Positions 1 to 7,149 of a DNA stretch of 15,303 nt are shown piece by piece. The DNA is from an uncultured Chlorobiaceae bacterium (GTDB lineage Bacteria > Bacteroidota > Chlorobiia > Chlorobiales > Chlorobiaceae): assembly GCA_903904495.1 (NCBI GenBank), contig CAIVCU010000152.1, positions 1 through 15,303 on the forward strand, written 5' to 3'. Positions within the stretch are counted from its first letter, which is position 1. Each line of letters opens with the position of its first letter. The notes below the pieces were generated by a model, which made no database searches, had not been told where the DNA came from, and saw only the letters and a list, made by a program, of their open reading frames with translations. Made by a program: the position numbers and the translations under genes.

Positions 1-354
1 ATATGGAAACGTCATGAAAGCCTGGCTAATGCCTGCCGCCAAGGATGTAATGCTCTTGGAATGAAGCTGTTCAGCAACTCCCCTTCATTTGCCGTTACTC
101 CGGTCTGGCTGCCCGAAGGTGTTAAATGGTCAGCATTCAATAAAGCACTGAAGATCAACAACGGCATCACGGTTGCCGCCGGTCAGGATGAGTATAAAGA
201 CAAGATTTTCCGTATTGCCCACCTCGGGTACTACGATGAACTTGACATGCTGACGGTGATCGGAGGTCTGGAAAGGGCTTTGAAAGAGATCAACTATGAT
301 TTTGAAATTGGAGTCGGAGTCAGCGCCGTACAGAAAGCATTTCTTGGAAACTGA
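1..354 (+). CDS. Class V aminotransferase, C-terminal part (5' end outside window)
   Basis: The frame is open from the first base and ends at TGA 352-354, leaving 117 residues of the small C-terminal domain of a PLP-dependent class V aminotransferase (serine-pyruvate / alanine-glyoxylate / 'soluble hydrogenase 42 kDa subunit' group). Visible family traits are the W-x-R-H...ALG-M-K-L-F segment at the start, A-V-T-P-V-W-L-P-E-G, the G-I-T-V-A-A-G-Q turn, and R-I-A-H-L-G-Y near the end, where the Arg normally contacts the substrate carboxylate. The PLP-lysine region lies upstream of the window, so substrate specificity cannot be judged. Members of this group use glyoxylate or pyruvate as amino acceptor. 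An internal ATG at position 61 is not the start, because family sequence continues upstream of it. A strong intrinsic terminator follows directly. Family placement is fairly secure; the exact reaction is not. Confidence 0.85.
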   Translation: MWKRHESLANACRQGCNALGMKLFSNSPSFAVTPVWLPEGVKWSAFNKALKINNGITVAAGQDEYKDKIFRIAHLGYYDELDMLTVIGGLERALKEINYDFEIGVGVSAVQKAFLGN

Positions 355-375
355 AGGCGGAAAGAGCTTCCACAT

Positions 376-405
376 AAAAACACCGCCCTTCGGGGCGGTT
401 TTTTT
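376..405 (+). terminator. Intrinsic terminator after the aminotransferase
   Basis: A perfect 7-bp GC-rich stem (382-388 with 393-399) is capped by the stable tetraloop TTCG. It is followed by seven T residues (399-405) and preceded by five A residues that could extend the stem. This is a canonical rho-independent terminator, 27 bases after the aminotransferase stop codon. It separates that gene from the plus-strand genes that follow. Confidence 0.95.
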
Positions 406-492
406 ATGCACCCTGATCACTTTCGACAGCATCCTCTTTTCTCTTTCTGACTTTGAGTTCAGGTTCCTATCTTTGTAAAAAGCGCTCTCAAC

Positions 493-1161
493 ATGATCAT
501 ACTTCCCGCACTCCTGCTTGTTGTCACCCTGGTTTCTTCCATGCAGGAGATGCTGCAGGACTATCGTCTTCAGTTGCGAGCCAATACCCTCTATGAAAAA
601 CGGGACTATAGCCACTCAGAAAGTACATTCCGACAACTTTTGAGCACCCTCCCCGAAGGTGGGAAAAAAACATCTGCCACCTTCAATCTTGCCTGTACCC
701 TTTATATGCAAGGAAAATATGCTGAAGCCACAGCCATGTTTGCACGCAAGCCAAAAACGGCAGGCAACTATCATGACATAGAGTTTCAAGCACACTTCAA
801 CGAAGGCAATGCACTAGCCATGAGCGCCATCGGAACCACCGTGAAGTCCAGTAAAACAGTGTTGTTCCGGAATTCACTCGATCGACTCAAATCAGTTCTA
901 CTGAACAACCCGAATGATGGTGATGCAAAAATAAATTATGAAATTGTCAGACGTTATCTTCTTGAACTCGATCCACCAAAACGTTCCTCTTCATCAAGCA
1001 AAGAAAACAACAGCAATACGCAGAAAAAATCCGGCATCAGTCAGGATATGACTCAACGTTTGCTTGAGCATACGCAACAGGATGAATCCGCATTGATGAG
1101 GCTGCTGCCTCAAAACAAATCAACAGCGGCAAAAAGCAGCAGTAACAACAGGGACTGGTAG
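493..1161 (+). CDS. TPR-repeat protein of the BatC/BatE type
   Basis: A 222-residue protein. The first ~17 residues are hydrophobic and look like an uncleaved signal anchor. Residues ~28-140 are helical with tetratricopeptide character (for example the S-A-T-F-N-L-A-C-T-L-Y-M-Q-G-K-Y-A-E-A segment, followed by a second F-N-E-G-N-A-L-A unit and a third around N-N-P-N-D-G-D-A-K-I-N-Y). The C-terminal ~60 residues are Ser/Asn/Lys/Gln-rich and probably disordered. TPR proteins with this layout are the BatC/BatE components of aerotolerance (Bat) operons. A BatD-like gene lies 3.75 kb downstream on the same strand, which supports the assignment. There is no clear Shine-Dalgarno; ATG 493 was chosen because the hydrophobic segment follows it. 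ATG 541 is an alternative that would remove that segment. The stop is 3 bases before the next gene, suggesting co-transcription. TPR content is fairly sure; Bat membership is inferred. Confidence 0.7.
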   Translation: MIILPALLLVVTLVSSMQEMLQDYRLQLRANTLYEKRDYSHSESTFRQLLSTLPEGGKKTSATFNLACTLYMQGKYAEATAMFARKPKTAGNYHDIEFQAHFNEGNALAMSAIGTTVKSSKTVLFRNSLDRLKSVLLNNPNDGDAKINYEIVRRYLLELDPPKRSSSSSKENNSNTQKKSGISQDMTQRLLEHTQQDESALMRLLPQNKSTAAKSSSNNRDW

Positions 1162-1164
1162 AGA

Positions 1165-2610
1165 ATGCATTCTTCAAAAAAAGTCCTGCTGGTTTTTCTA
1201 CCATCTGAAAGCGGTGTTGACGGAGCCCGGTCGCTCTACAGCGAAAAGGATACTACCTCCATTTTTTCCTGGTTCAACCGTTCGCTTAGAACCATCATCA
1301 AGCAAAGCCAGTTTGCTATTCCTCCGCTCTCACTCATGATTCTCAGTTCTATTGAGGTTGAGGGCGTTGAGCAGTCGATATGCGACATGCGGTTCGAAGA
1401 GTTCCCTTTTCATGAACGATGGGATCTGGTGGGCATCAGCGTACAGACCGGAATGGCCAAAAAGGCCTTTGCACTTGCCGATACCCTCCGGTCACGAGGG
1501 ATATCTGTCGTCCTGGGAGGTGCGCATGTAACGCTTTTCGAGGAATCGTGCAGACCTCATGCGGATGTTCTGGTACTTGGAGAGGCAGATGACCTTTGGA
1601 AAGAGGTGCTCACCGATCTTACAACCGGCAGCCTCAAAACACGTTATCAATCCGATAGTTATCCTGACCTGGCGCTCTCAAGACCGGTCATGAAAGCTTC
1701 ACTGATTAAAAACCGATACTTTACCACCAATCTTATCCAGACCGGAAGGGGATGTCAGCATAGCTGTGACTTCTGTAATGTCCATGTGCTCAACGGCCAT
1801 ACCCTCCGAAGACGGGCAATTTCCGACATCGTCGCTGAAGTCACCCGATTCAAAGAGGATGACCACAGAATATTCTTTTTTGTTGACGACTCTATCAACG
1901 CCGACCCGGCCTATGCCCTTGAACTGTTCCGGCAGCTAACACCCCTGAAAATCCGCTGGTTCGGCCAGGCCACCACGACTCTTGGCCAGCAGCATGAACT
2001 GCTCGGAACCTTCGCACAATCGGGATGCCAGGCCTTACTGGTCGGTATTGAAAGTATTGAAGCAACCAGCAGGAGCGCTCACAAAAAAAACCAGAACAAA
2101 TCCGGCGAGCTCTCTGCGGCAATTAAAGCCATTAGAGATGCGGGTATAAGCCTCTATGGCAGTTTTATATACGGGCTCGATGGCGATACACTTGAGACTC
2201 CTGCGGCAATCCTTGATTTTATCAGCGATACCCGGCTTGATGTTCCCGGAATCAATATCCTTCGGCCAATTCCCGGAACAAGGGTTTTCGAACGGCTCAG
2301 GGAGGAGGGGCGACTGCTGTTTGATCCCCTCGATATCACTGCATACCGTTACACATTCGGACAGGAGATGCTCTACACTCCAAAAAATATTCCGCTTGAT
2401 GCTTTTATCGAAAGTTACTCAGCTCTTACCCGGCAGATATTTACCATGAAAAAATCGATAGCAAGAGGCTTTGATGCTCCGAGCGCTAAAACTGCCGTAC
2501 TGTTTTTTAATCTCATTTACACGCATCTGTACAGCCTTTCCCGACATGACTTGCAACAACAGCTGGAAAAGACGCCCATGGAAAAAACCATTTTGCCATA
2601 CGCTGAATAA
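1165..2610 (+). CDS. B12-binding-domain radical SAM enzyme (BchE/HpnP-like class), substrate unknown
   Basis: A 481-residue protein with two recognisable modules. Residues ~5-160 form a cobalamin-binding Rossmann-like domain: D-L-V-G-I-S-V-Q-T, then V-V-L-G-G-A-H-V-T, then V-L-G-E-A-D-D-L-W. The classical D-x-H-x-x-G base-off motif is absent, as is common in BchE-type enzymes. Residues ~180-390 form a radical SAM core with the cluster ligands C197-x3-C201-x2-C204, followed by F-F-V-D-D-S and a glycine-containing L-V-G-I-E-S-I-E strand. The C-terminal ~90 residues resemble the extra helical domain found after the core in this class. Such enzymes methylate unactivated carbons or make rings in bacteriochlorophyll, hopanoid and related pathways; BchQ and BchR of green sulfur bacteria belong to this broad class. 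I cannot assign this protein to any of them. It starts 3 bases after the TPR gene stop and precedes two cytochromes. Confidence 0.85.
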   Translation: MHSSKKVLLVFLPSESGVDGARSLYSEKDTTSIFSWFNRSLRTIIKQSQFAIPPLSLMILSSIEVEGVEQSICDMRFEEFPFHERWDLVGISVQTGMAKKAFALADTLRSRGISVVLGGAHVTLFEESCRPHADVLVLGEADDLWKEVLTDLTTGSLKTRYQSDSYPDLALSRPVMKASLIKNRYFTTNLIQTGRGCQHSCDFCNVHVLNGHTLRRRAISDIVAEVTRFKEDDHRIFFFVDDSINADPAYALELFRQLTPLKIRWFGQATTTLGQQHELLGTFAQSGCQALLVGIESIEATSRSAHKKNQNKSGELSAAIKAIRDAGISLYGSFIYGLDGDTLETPAAILDFISDTRLDVPGINILRPIPGTRVFERLREEGRLLFDPLDITAYRYTFGQEMLYTPKNIPLDAFIESYSALTRQIFTMKKSIARGFDAPSAKTAVLFFNLIYTHLYSLSRHDLQQQLEKTPMEKTILPYAE

Positions 2611-2677
2611 TTTTTAAACTGTCGGTTATATATTTCCAAACCACACCCGGTACAACAACTAAACCAGTATCAAGAAT

Positions 2678-3121
2678 ATGAACATGAAACCTTTCCTGCC
2701 TTGTTTGACCCTTGGCCTTGTTTTTCTTGGCGCATGCGGACTTGAAAAACCTCCTGCAAGCCTTAAATTTCCAGAGGAGAAAAAAGAAGCTGCGGCTCCA
2801 GCAGCTACCGCACCCGCCGCTCCAGCTGCTGCACCCGTTGCGGAAAAAGCTCCTGCTGATCCCAAACTTGCTGCTGGTAAAGCTGTGTATGATACAAACT
2901 GTGCCGCTTGTCATGAGGCTGGCATGATGGGAGCCCCGAAACCAGGCGACAAGGCTGCCTGGAGCGCACGTATTCCTCAGGGTGTCGAAACAATGGCTAA
3001 AAAATCAATCACAGGATTCCAGGGTAAGGTTGGCGCTATGCCGCCAAAGGGAGGCAACGCCTCTTTGACTGACGAAGCGATAACCAATGCGGTAGCCTTC
3101 ATGGTCGATAAGTCGAAATAA
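2678..3121 (+). CDS. Lipoprotein mono-haem cytochrome c, c-555 paralogue
   Basis: 147 residues. The N-terminus is a lipoprotein signal with lipobox L17-G18-A19-C20, so the protein is predicted to be lipid-anchored in a membrane facing the periplasm. Residues 21-65 form an Ala/Pro/Lys/Glu-rich flexible tether. Residues ~66-147 are a class I cytochrome c domain: haem-attachment C75-x2-C78-H79, the M-M-G-A-P-K segment, and the likely axial Met121 in A-M-P-P-K-G-G. The haem domain is closely similar along its length to the soluble c-555 encoded 220 bases downstream, pointing to tandem duplication. By analogy it would shuttle electrons between donors such as sulfur-oxidising enzymes or the quinol oxidoreductase and the reaction-centre cytochrome, but restricted to the membrane. 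ATG 2678 or ATG 2684 could start it; neither has a strong Shine-Dalgarno. A strong terminator follows. Confidence 0.92.
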   Translation: MNMKPFLPCLTLGLVFLGACGLEKPPASLKFPEEKKEAAAPAATAPAAPAAAPVAEKAPADPKLAAGKAVYDTNCAACHEAGMMGAPKPGDKAAWSARIPQGVETMAKKSITGFQGKVGAMPPKGGNASLTDEAITNAVAFMVDKSK

Positions 3122-3136
3122 CTGAAGTAATATTTT

Positions 3137-3175
3137 AGCGAAGGGAACTTTGTTATGCTGTTCCCTTCGCTTTTT
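3137..3175 (+). terminator. Intrinsic terminator after the lipoprotein cytochrome
   Basis: A perfect 12-bp inverted repeat (3137-3148 with 3160-3171), loop of 11 bases, followed by five T residues at 3171-3175. It is placed 15 bases after the TAA of the lipoprotein cytochrome. It implies that the soluble c-555 downstream is transcribed mainly from its own promoter. Confidence 0.93.
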
Positions 3176-3243
3176 AACCCTTGAAGCGCACCACTTCCAT
3201 AAGACCGGTATCCATGAACGTGCGGCACTCTTGCCTGTATGAT

Positions 3244-3272
3244 TTGGATAGATCGAGTTAAAATGTTAGAAT
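3244..3272 (+). promoter_or_regulatory. Candidate promoter for soluble cytochrome c-555
   Basis: TTGGAT (3244-3249) and TAGAAT (3267-3272) are separated by 17 bases, a reasonable primary-sigma layout with a near-consensus -10. It would give a 5' leader of about 60 bases ending at a strong ribosome binding site (GGGAGG, ~10 bases before ATG 3342). The terminator just upstream makes an independent promoter here likely. The exact boxes are a pattern match only. Confidence 0.4.
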
Positions 3273-3341
3273 CAAGGTTTTTGACGTTCAACACAACACC
3301 CGTTTCCACAAACCCACAACCATTATAAGGGAGGATTTTCC

Positions 3342-3677
3342 ATGACTCGTTTTCTGTCAGCTGCACTGTGTGCACTCTTTGTTTGTTCCATGACCTCTGC
3401 CGATGCCAAGGCTGCCAGTGATGCCAAAGCAGGTAAAGCTATTTATGACACTAACTGCGCAGCCTGTCACAAAGACGGCGTTATGGGTGCACCGAAATTA
3501 GGTGACAAGGCTGCATGGGCTCCACGTATCAAACAGGGTATTGCTGTATTGAACAGCAATTCAATCAAAGGATTCAAGGGTAAAGTAGGAATGATGATGG
3601 CAAAAGGTGGTCATCCGAATCTCACTGATGCACAGGTTGTAGATGCAGTGGCCTATATGGTCCAGCAGGGCAAGTAA
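3342..3677 (+). CDS. Soluble periplasmic cytochrome c-555 (c-554/c-555 family)
   Basis: 111 residues, with a Sec signal peptide of ~22-25 residues (hydrophobic L-S-A-A-L-C-A-L-F-V-C, then small residues around A20-D-A-K-A-A) and a mature domain of ~86 residues. Haem is attached at C39-x2-C42-H43; M-G-A-P-K-L-G-D-K-A-A-W and S-I-K-G-F-K-G-K are typical of cytochrome c-555 of green sulfur bacteria. In that group the protein is a mobile electron carrier to the reaction-centre cytochrome, linking sulfide/thiosulfate oxidation with photosynthetic electron transport. The axial ligand is expected at M85. Unusually, the residue after it is Met instead of the usual Pro, giving Met-Met-Met-Ala. ATG 3342 is preceded by a good Shine-Dalgarno. 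The gene lies between two terminators and is probably a single-gene unit. Identity is strong by motif and length. Confidence 0.93.
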   Translation: MTRFLSAALCALFVCSMTSADAKAASDAKAGKAIYDTNCAACHKDGVMGAPKLGDKAAWAPRIKQGIAVLNSNSIKGFKGKVGMMMAKGGHPNLTDAQVVDAVAYMVQQGK

Positions 3678-3698
3678 TCACTTGAGCAATAAAGACTG

Positions 3699-3724
3699 AA
3701 AGGCGGGACGATCCCCGCCTTTTT
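3699..3724 (+). terminator. Intrinsic terminator after cytochrome c-555
   Basis: A 7-bp GC-rich stem (3701-3707 with 3714-3720), extendable by two A-T pairs, with a 6-base loop and a T-run from 3720. It lies ~22 bases after the c-555 stop codon. Confidence 0.92.
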
Positions 3725-3758
3725 GGTTTTCTGCCAAAAATGAGTCAACAACCCGATC

Positions 3759-4016
3759 ATGACGCTTCATACAGAATACCTGGGCTATGCTGCAGGAATC
3801 ATTACGACTCTTGCGTTTCTACCTCAGGCTGTTAGAATTTTCAGAACCAGGCAAACTCGCGACATCAGTCTTCTCTGGGCTTTTGCCATGAATCTCGGGA
3901 TTGTTCTCTGGCTTCTGTATGGTATTGTAAAAAACGATCTGCCTATTATTACAGCTAACAGCATCACACTGGTTCTGCTCATGATCATCCTTTACTGCAA
4001 GGTTCGCTACAAATAG
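3759..4016 (+). CDS. SemiSWEET / PQ-loop small transporter
   Basis: 85 residues with three predicted membrane helices (approximately residues 7-24, 38-57 and 63-81). The first helix carries the hallmark T-L-A-F-L-P-Q motif with P22-Q23, followed by a basic loop and T-R-D-I-S-L-L-W at the start of helix 2, and N-L-G-I-V-L-W-L-L-Y-G ahead of helix 3 (I-T-A-N-S-I-T-L-V-L-L). This is the single triple-helix bundle of bacterial SemiSWEETs, which work as dimers and move sugars down a gradient in characterised members. The substrate here is unknown. ATG 3759 is the first start that preserves helix 1; no strong Shine-Dalgarno is visible. It follows a terminator and precedes proC by ~93 bases, so shared transcription with proC and batD is possible. 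Confidence 0.88.
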   Translation: MTLHTEYLGYAAGIITTLAFLPQAVRIFRTRQTRDISLLWAFAMNLGIVLWLLYGIVKNDLPIITANSITLVLLMIILYCKVRYK

Positions 4017-4109
4017 AGTGAGGAGTCTCCCCCCACTCAGCTGATGGAAAACCAGCAGAAAAAACGTAAATTTCAATACAGGTTACTCATTATAAAAATA
4101 CGGTATTCA

Positions 4110-4910
4110 ATGAATCATCTTCATATCGGCTTTATTGGAACAGGAAGAATTGCCCGGGCACTTATTGCGGGCCTTAGCGGAAAGAAAAATACAATCATTT
4201 CAGGGTTTGACAAAGAGCCTGCTGCTCTCGCTTCCGTTGCTGCCGAATACCCCGTTCATCCCTGTCTCTCTATTGAAGAGCTTGCCCATACGTCAAAGGT
4301 TATCATCCTTGCCGTCAAACCTTACCAGATCGCAGAGGTGCTTGCTGAACTGAAACCCGCTCTCAGTGCTGATCACCTGCTGATAAGCGTGGCAGCAGGA
4401 ATTTCTTCAGAGTTCATCCAACATAACTCCATAGATACCCTTAAAGTTATCCGGGTCATGCCTAATACCCCCGCATTCGTTGGCGAAGGAATGACCGCTG
4501 TCAGCAAAGGGAAAATGGCTTCGGACGATGATATCACCCTTGCCTGTGATCTGTTCAGCTCAATCGGCCGGGTGGCTATTCTCAATGAATCGCAGATGGA
4601 CGCAGCAACTGCACTCTCCGGCAGCGGACCGGCCTATATGTTCCATATCCTTGACTCCCTTGCCCAAGGCGGAGTTCAGTGCGGTCTTACACACGATGAA
4701 GCCCTGCTTTTTAGTGCTCAGACAATGCTCGGAGCAGCGAAAATGGTGCTCACTGGAGAGAAAAGCCCAGAAGTACTTATACGGGAAGTCACAACACCGG
4801 GGGGAACTACAGAAGCAGGTTTGAAGGTCCTTGACGAAAAAAATATCAGACAGATTCTGGTCGAAACCGTTGCTGCCGCTGCGGTTCGATCCATGGAACT
4901 TATGAAATAA
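4110..4910 (+). CDS. proC: Pyrroline-5-carboxylate reductase
   Basis: Cytoplasmic enzyme of the last step of proline synthesis: NAD(P)H-dependent reduction of 1-pyrroline-5-carboxylate to L-proline. With the start at ATG 4110 the protein has 266 residues, the usual ProC length. The N-terminal Rossmann fold begins at once with I-G-F-I-G-T-G-R-I-A-R-A-L (residues 6-17). V-I-L-A-V-K-P and V-I-R-V-M-P-N-T-P are typical. The C-terminal dimerisation/active-site region has A-L-S-G-S-G-P-A-Y and E-V-T-T-P-G-G-T-T-E-A-G-L, the ProC signature. The frame is open back to an ATG at 4044, but the extra 22 residues are basic, lack family similarity and precede the Rossmann motif, so the later start is preferred. 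It lies 5 bases upstream of the BatD-like gene, so the two are probably co-transcribed. Confidence 0.95.
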   Translation: MNHLHIGFIGTGRIARALIAGLSGKKNTIISGFDKEPAALASVAAEYPVHPCLSIEELAHTSKVIILAVKPYQIAEVLAELKPALSADHLLISVAAGISSEFIQHNSIDTLKVIRVMPNTPAFVGEGMTAVSKGKMASDDDITLACDLFSSIGRVAILNESQMDAATALSGSGPAYMFHILDSLAQGGVQCGLTHDEALLFSAQTMLGAAKMVLTGEKSPEVLIREVTTPGGTTEAGLKVLDEKNIRQILVETVAAAAVRSMELMK

Positions 4911-4915
4911 GCCCT

Positions 4916-6241
4916 ATGAAGAGAGGTGTTTTTCGTCCCCTGTACCGAGCTGTTTTCATGCTCGTCATAGCATGTACCTGTGCTCCGTCAATCGTCGGAG
5001 CACAAGTAGATCGAGGGAACAAACCCTTCCTTACTGCATCAATCAATAACAGCCTCCCTTATGTCGGACAGGAAATTCTCCTGACCTATACACTCTATTT
5101 CAAAGATGCTGCGCCGAAAATATCCAATGAAACGGCCCCGCTGCTCCGGGGTTTATGGGCAAAGGAAACCGCTCCTGAACGCTATATAAAAAGCACACAG
5201 ACATCAGTTCATGGTGAACCGTTCAGAAACGCTGTTGTCAAGCAATTCCGGCTGATGCCTCTCCAATGTGGAAAAATCACTGTTTCCGGATACAGTTTTT
5301 TATGCAACCTGCCAGAGGAAAAGACTGCTTCTGGTGGACAGGAGAGAGCCGAAACCCGTTTACGGATTACAGCTCCTGACGTTATTATTTCCGCTCGTGC
5401 CCTTCCTGAACCAGTGCCGGCAGAATTCACCGGTGCCGTCGGAACCTTTCAGCTTGAACTCTCTTCAGATAAACAGAGCATCAGGGCTGGCGAACCATTA
5501 TCCCTGAAGCTCATGCTCTCTGGCACAGGAAACCTGCTTACCCTTAAACTGCCGGATATAACCCTTCCTGCGAGCTTTCGACAGAATCCTCCTGAAATAA
5601 CAACAACGTTAAAAACAAACTCACTACCGACGAGCGGTACCATATCAGCATCAATTGTCGCCTGGCCACAATCCGGGGGTGAATACAAGATTCCTGCTCT
5701 GCGTATGGCTGCATTCAATCCCGAAACAAAACAGTTCAGCACTCTTTTTTCAAAAGCCCTCTCCATAACAGTAGCAACGTCACAAGGTACATCAACAAGC
5801 GGTGTAGAGCCTCCCATCACTGTCACAGAAAAAAGCGGCGTTCAATCCCCTCTGCTTATTGTTACAGCCATCGCCTTACTCTTTCTGATAATCCGAGCAG
5901 CTGCAATCATGGCAAAGAGAAAACAGCTGAATCATGCAAAGTCAAAGGTTCAAGCTGATACCGACACCTCTGCAGCAAACCTTAAGCAGAAACTTTTCGG
6001 TTGGCTGGAAAAAGCAGGGATTAACAGCCCCGGAGGACTGACAAGAGTGGAACTGAAAAATGCTCTGCAGAACATCGGGCTATCTGATGAGATTCAATCG
6101 GAACTTCCGGCGGTTCTTGACTCACTGGACAAAATCCTCTACAGTCCGACAGGGAAAAAAGAAGCCAGAACTCCTGACTCGATTACTGCTAAAGTGAACA
6201 CTCTCCTGCAGACATTGAGAGCCATATCCGCTTCCCGATAA
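4916..6241 (+). CDS. batD: BatD-like oxygen-tolerance membrane protein
   Basis: 441 residues. A signal peptide (~30 residues, hydrophobic V-F-M-L-V-I-A-C-T-C, probable cleavage near G-A-Q) leads into a long extracytoplasmic beta-rich part. Its opening F-L-T-A-S-I-N-N-S-L-P-Y-V-G-Q-E-I-L-L-T-Y-T-L-Y-F is characteristic of BatD, as is the second repeat R-A-G-E-P-L-S-L-K-L-M-L-S-G-T-G-N-L. A single membrane helix near residues 311-333 is followed by a basic stop-transfer stretch and a cytosolic helical tail of ~100 residues. BatD is a component of Bat aerotolerance loci, usually beside BatA/BatB (von Willebrand factor A domains), a MoxR ATPase and TPR proteins; its biochemical role is not settled. 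Here it follows proC by 5 bases, and only the TPR gene at 493-1161 is a candidate partner. Confidence 0.85.
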   Translation: MKRGVFRPLYRAVFMLVIACTCAPSIVGAQVDRGNKPFLTASINNSLPYVGQEILLTYTLYFKDAAPKISNETAPLLRGLWAKETAPERYIKSTQTSVHGEPFRNAVVKQFRLMPLQCGKITVSGYSFLCNLPEEKTASGGQERAETRLRITAPDVIISARALPEPVPAEFTGAVGTFQLELSSDKQSIRAGEPLSLKLMLSGTGNLLTLKLPDITLPASFRQNPPEITTTLKTNSLPTSGTISASIVAWPQSGGEYKIPALRMAAFNPETKQFSTLFSKALSITVATSQGTSTSGVEPPITVTEKSGVQSPLLIVTAIALLFLIIRAAAIMAKRKQLNHAKSKVQADTDTSAANLKQKLFGWLEKAGINSPGGLTRVELKNALQNIGLSDEIQSELPAVLDSLDKILYSPTGKKEARTPDSITAKVNTLLQTLRAISASR

Positions 6242-6275
6242 CCATAGCCAAGCAAACTTTTTATTGCCCTCACCT

Positions 6276-7118
6276 CTATACTGAAGGTTCTTCCTGCACA
6301 TCGAAAAGGGCAAGAGCAAGCTCCGGAAAATCAGTGATAATCCCTGTCGCACCAATATGCTTCATAGCCAGCATCTCTTCCTTCCTGTTCACCGTCCAGG
6401 GTATCATCCTGATATCCTGTGCATGGAGATATTCAGTCAGCTTATCATCAACAAGAGAAACATGGGGATTTACATATCGAGGTTTAAAGCCGAGCGCAGG
6501 AAGAAACCTTTCCATATTTTCCATGTCGTCGATCAGCAGCCCATAACAGAGCTGAGAGTTCAATTTCCATGCCTCCCTAACCACACGGTAATCGAAGGAC
6601 TGTATCCTTACACGATCCGATAACCCTGCATTCTCGACCATTCGAAGAACAAGTGCGGCATAAAGGTCCGGCGCTGGATGAAAAATCCAATCCTTGTCAG
6701 GCCAAGACTTTATTTCAAGATTATAGATCAACTGCCACTTCATCCCCTCCGATGCCATATAGGCATCCACTTCTGTAAAGAGAGAAGAAAGAAGAGGTTT
6801 GCTTGATGCTATAGGCTGCTGAAGAGGAAATGATGGATGCGGTAACCCGCAACCATATTGAGCGATATCGCTATATGTCATATCGTACATACGATAATGA
6901 AGCCGATCTTCGGGGCTCAAGGGATGACCAAGGGGATCAGAACAAAGGGGGGCGGCAAGCCAGGGATCATGCGAAACAACAATGTTGTGATCCTTCGAAA
7001 CCACAAGATCTAGCTCCACTACCCTGACGCCAAGATCTGCAGCCTTGCAGAATGCCTGAAGAGTATTTTCAGGGAAGAAGGATCTTGCCCCTCGATGTGC
7101 CTGTATTTCAAAATCCAT
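6276..7118 (-). CDS. Glycerophosphodiester phosphodiesterase
   Basis: 280 residues with a GDPD-type TIM barrel. The start of the barrel shows the catalytic H8-R9-G10 and P16-E17-N18-T19, metal-binding E35-L-D37, and the second catalytic histidine in S-H50-D51-P. Later strands include L-E-I-K-S-W (metal-binding Glu) and the terminal V-N-R-K-E-E-M-L...G-I-I-T-D-F-P-E-L, the usual W-T-V-N / T-D-x-P ending. These enzymes hydrolyse glycerophosphodiesters to glycerol 3-phosphate and an alcohol in phospholipid turnover. No signal peptide is visible, so it is probably cytoplasmic (UgpQ-like). It is convergent with batD with only 34 bases between, and no obvious terminator is seen there. It lies 31 bases downstream of the RsbRD-N-like gene on the same strand. 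Confidence 0.93.
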   Translation of the reverse strand: MDFEIQAHRGARSFFPENTLQAFCKAADLGVRVVELDLVVSKDHNIVVSHDPWLAAPLCSDPLGHPLSPEDRLHYRMYDMTYSDIAQYGCGLPHPSFPLQQPIASSKPLLSSLFTEVDAYMASEGMKWQLIYNLEIKSWPDKDWIFHPAPDLYAALVLRMVENAGLSDRVRIQSFDYRVVREAWKLNSQLCYGLLIDDMENMERFLPALGFKPRYVNPHVSLVDDKLTEYLHAQDIRMIPWTVNRKEEMLAMKHIGATGIITDFPELALALFDVQEEPSV

Positions 7119-7149
7119 TCATAAGGAAAAATGATCGTAAAATCCAATG

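Noticed and set aside
452..475. TTTG and TATCTTTG upstream of the TPR gene, resembling Bacteroidetes promoter boxes
   Set aside because: The spacing of 12 bases is much shorter than the usual distance between those boxes, and there is no second example elsewhere in the window.
2659..2914. Minus-strand frames opposite the lipoprotein cytochrome, rich in Gly/Ala/Ser
   Set aside because: They mirror the Ala/Pro-rich tether of the real cytochrome gene and have no recognisable domain.
4017..4043. Imperfect hairpin after the SemiSWEET stop (GAGTG...CACTC)
   Set aside because: The stem has mismatches and no T-run follows, so it cannot be supported as a terminator.
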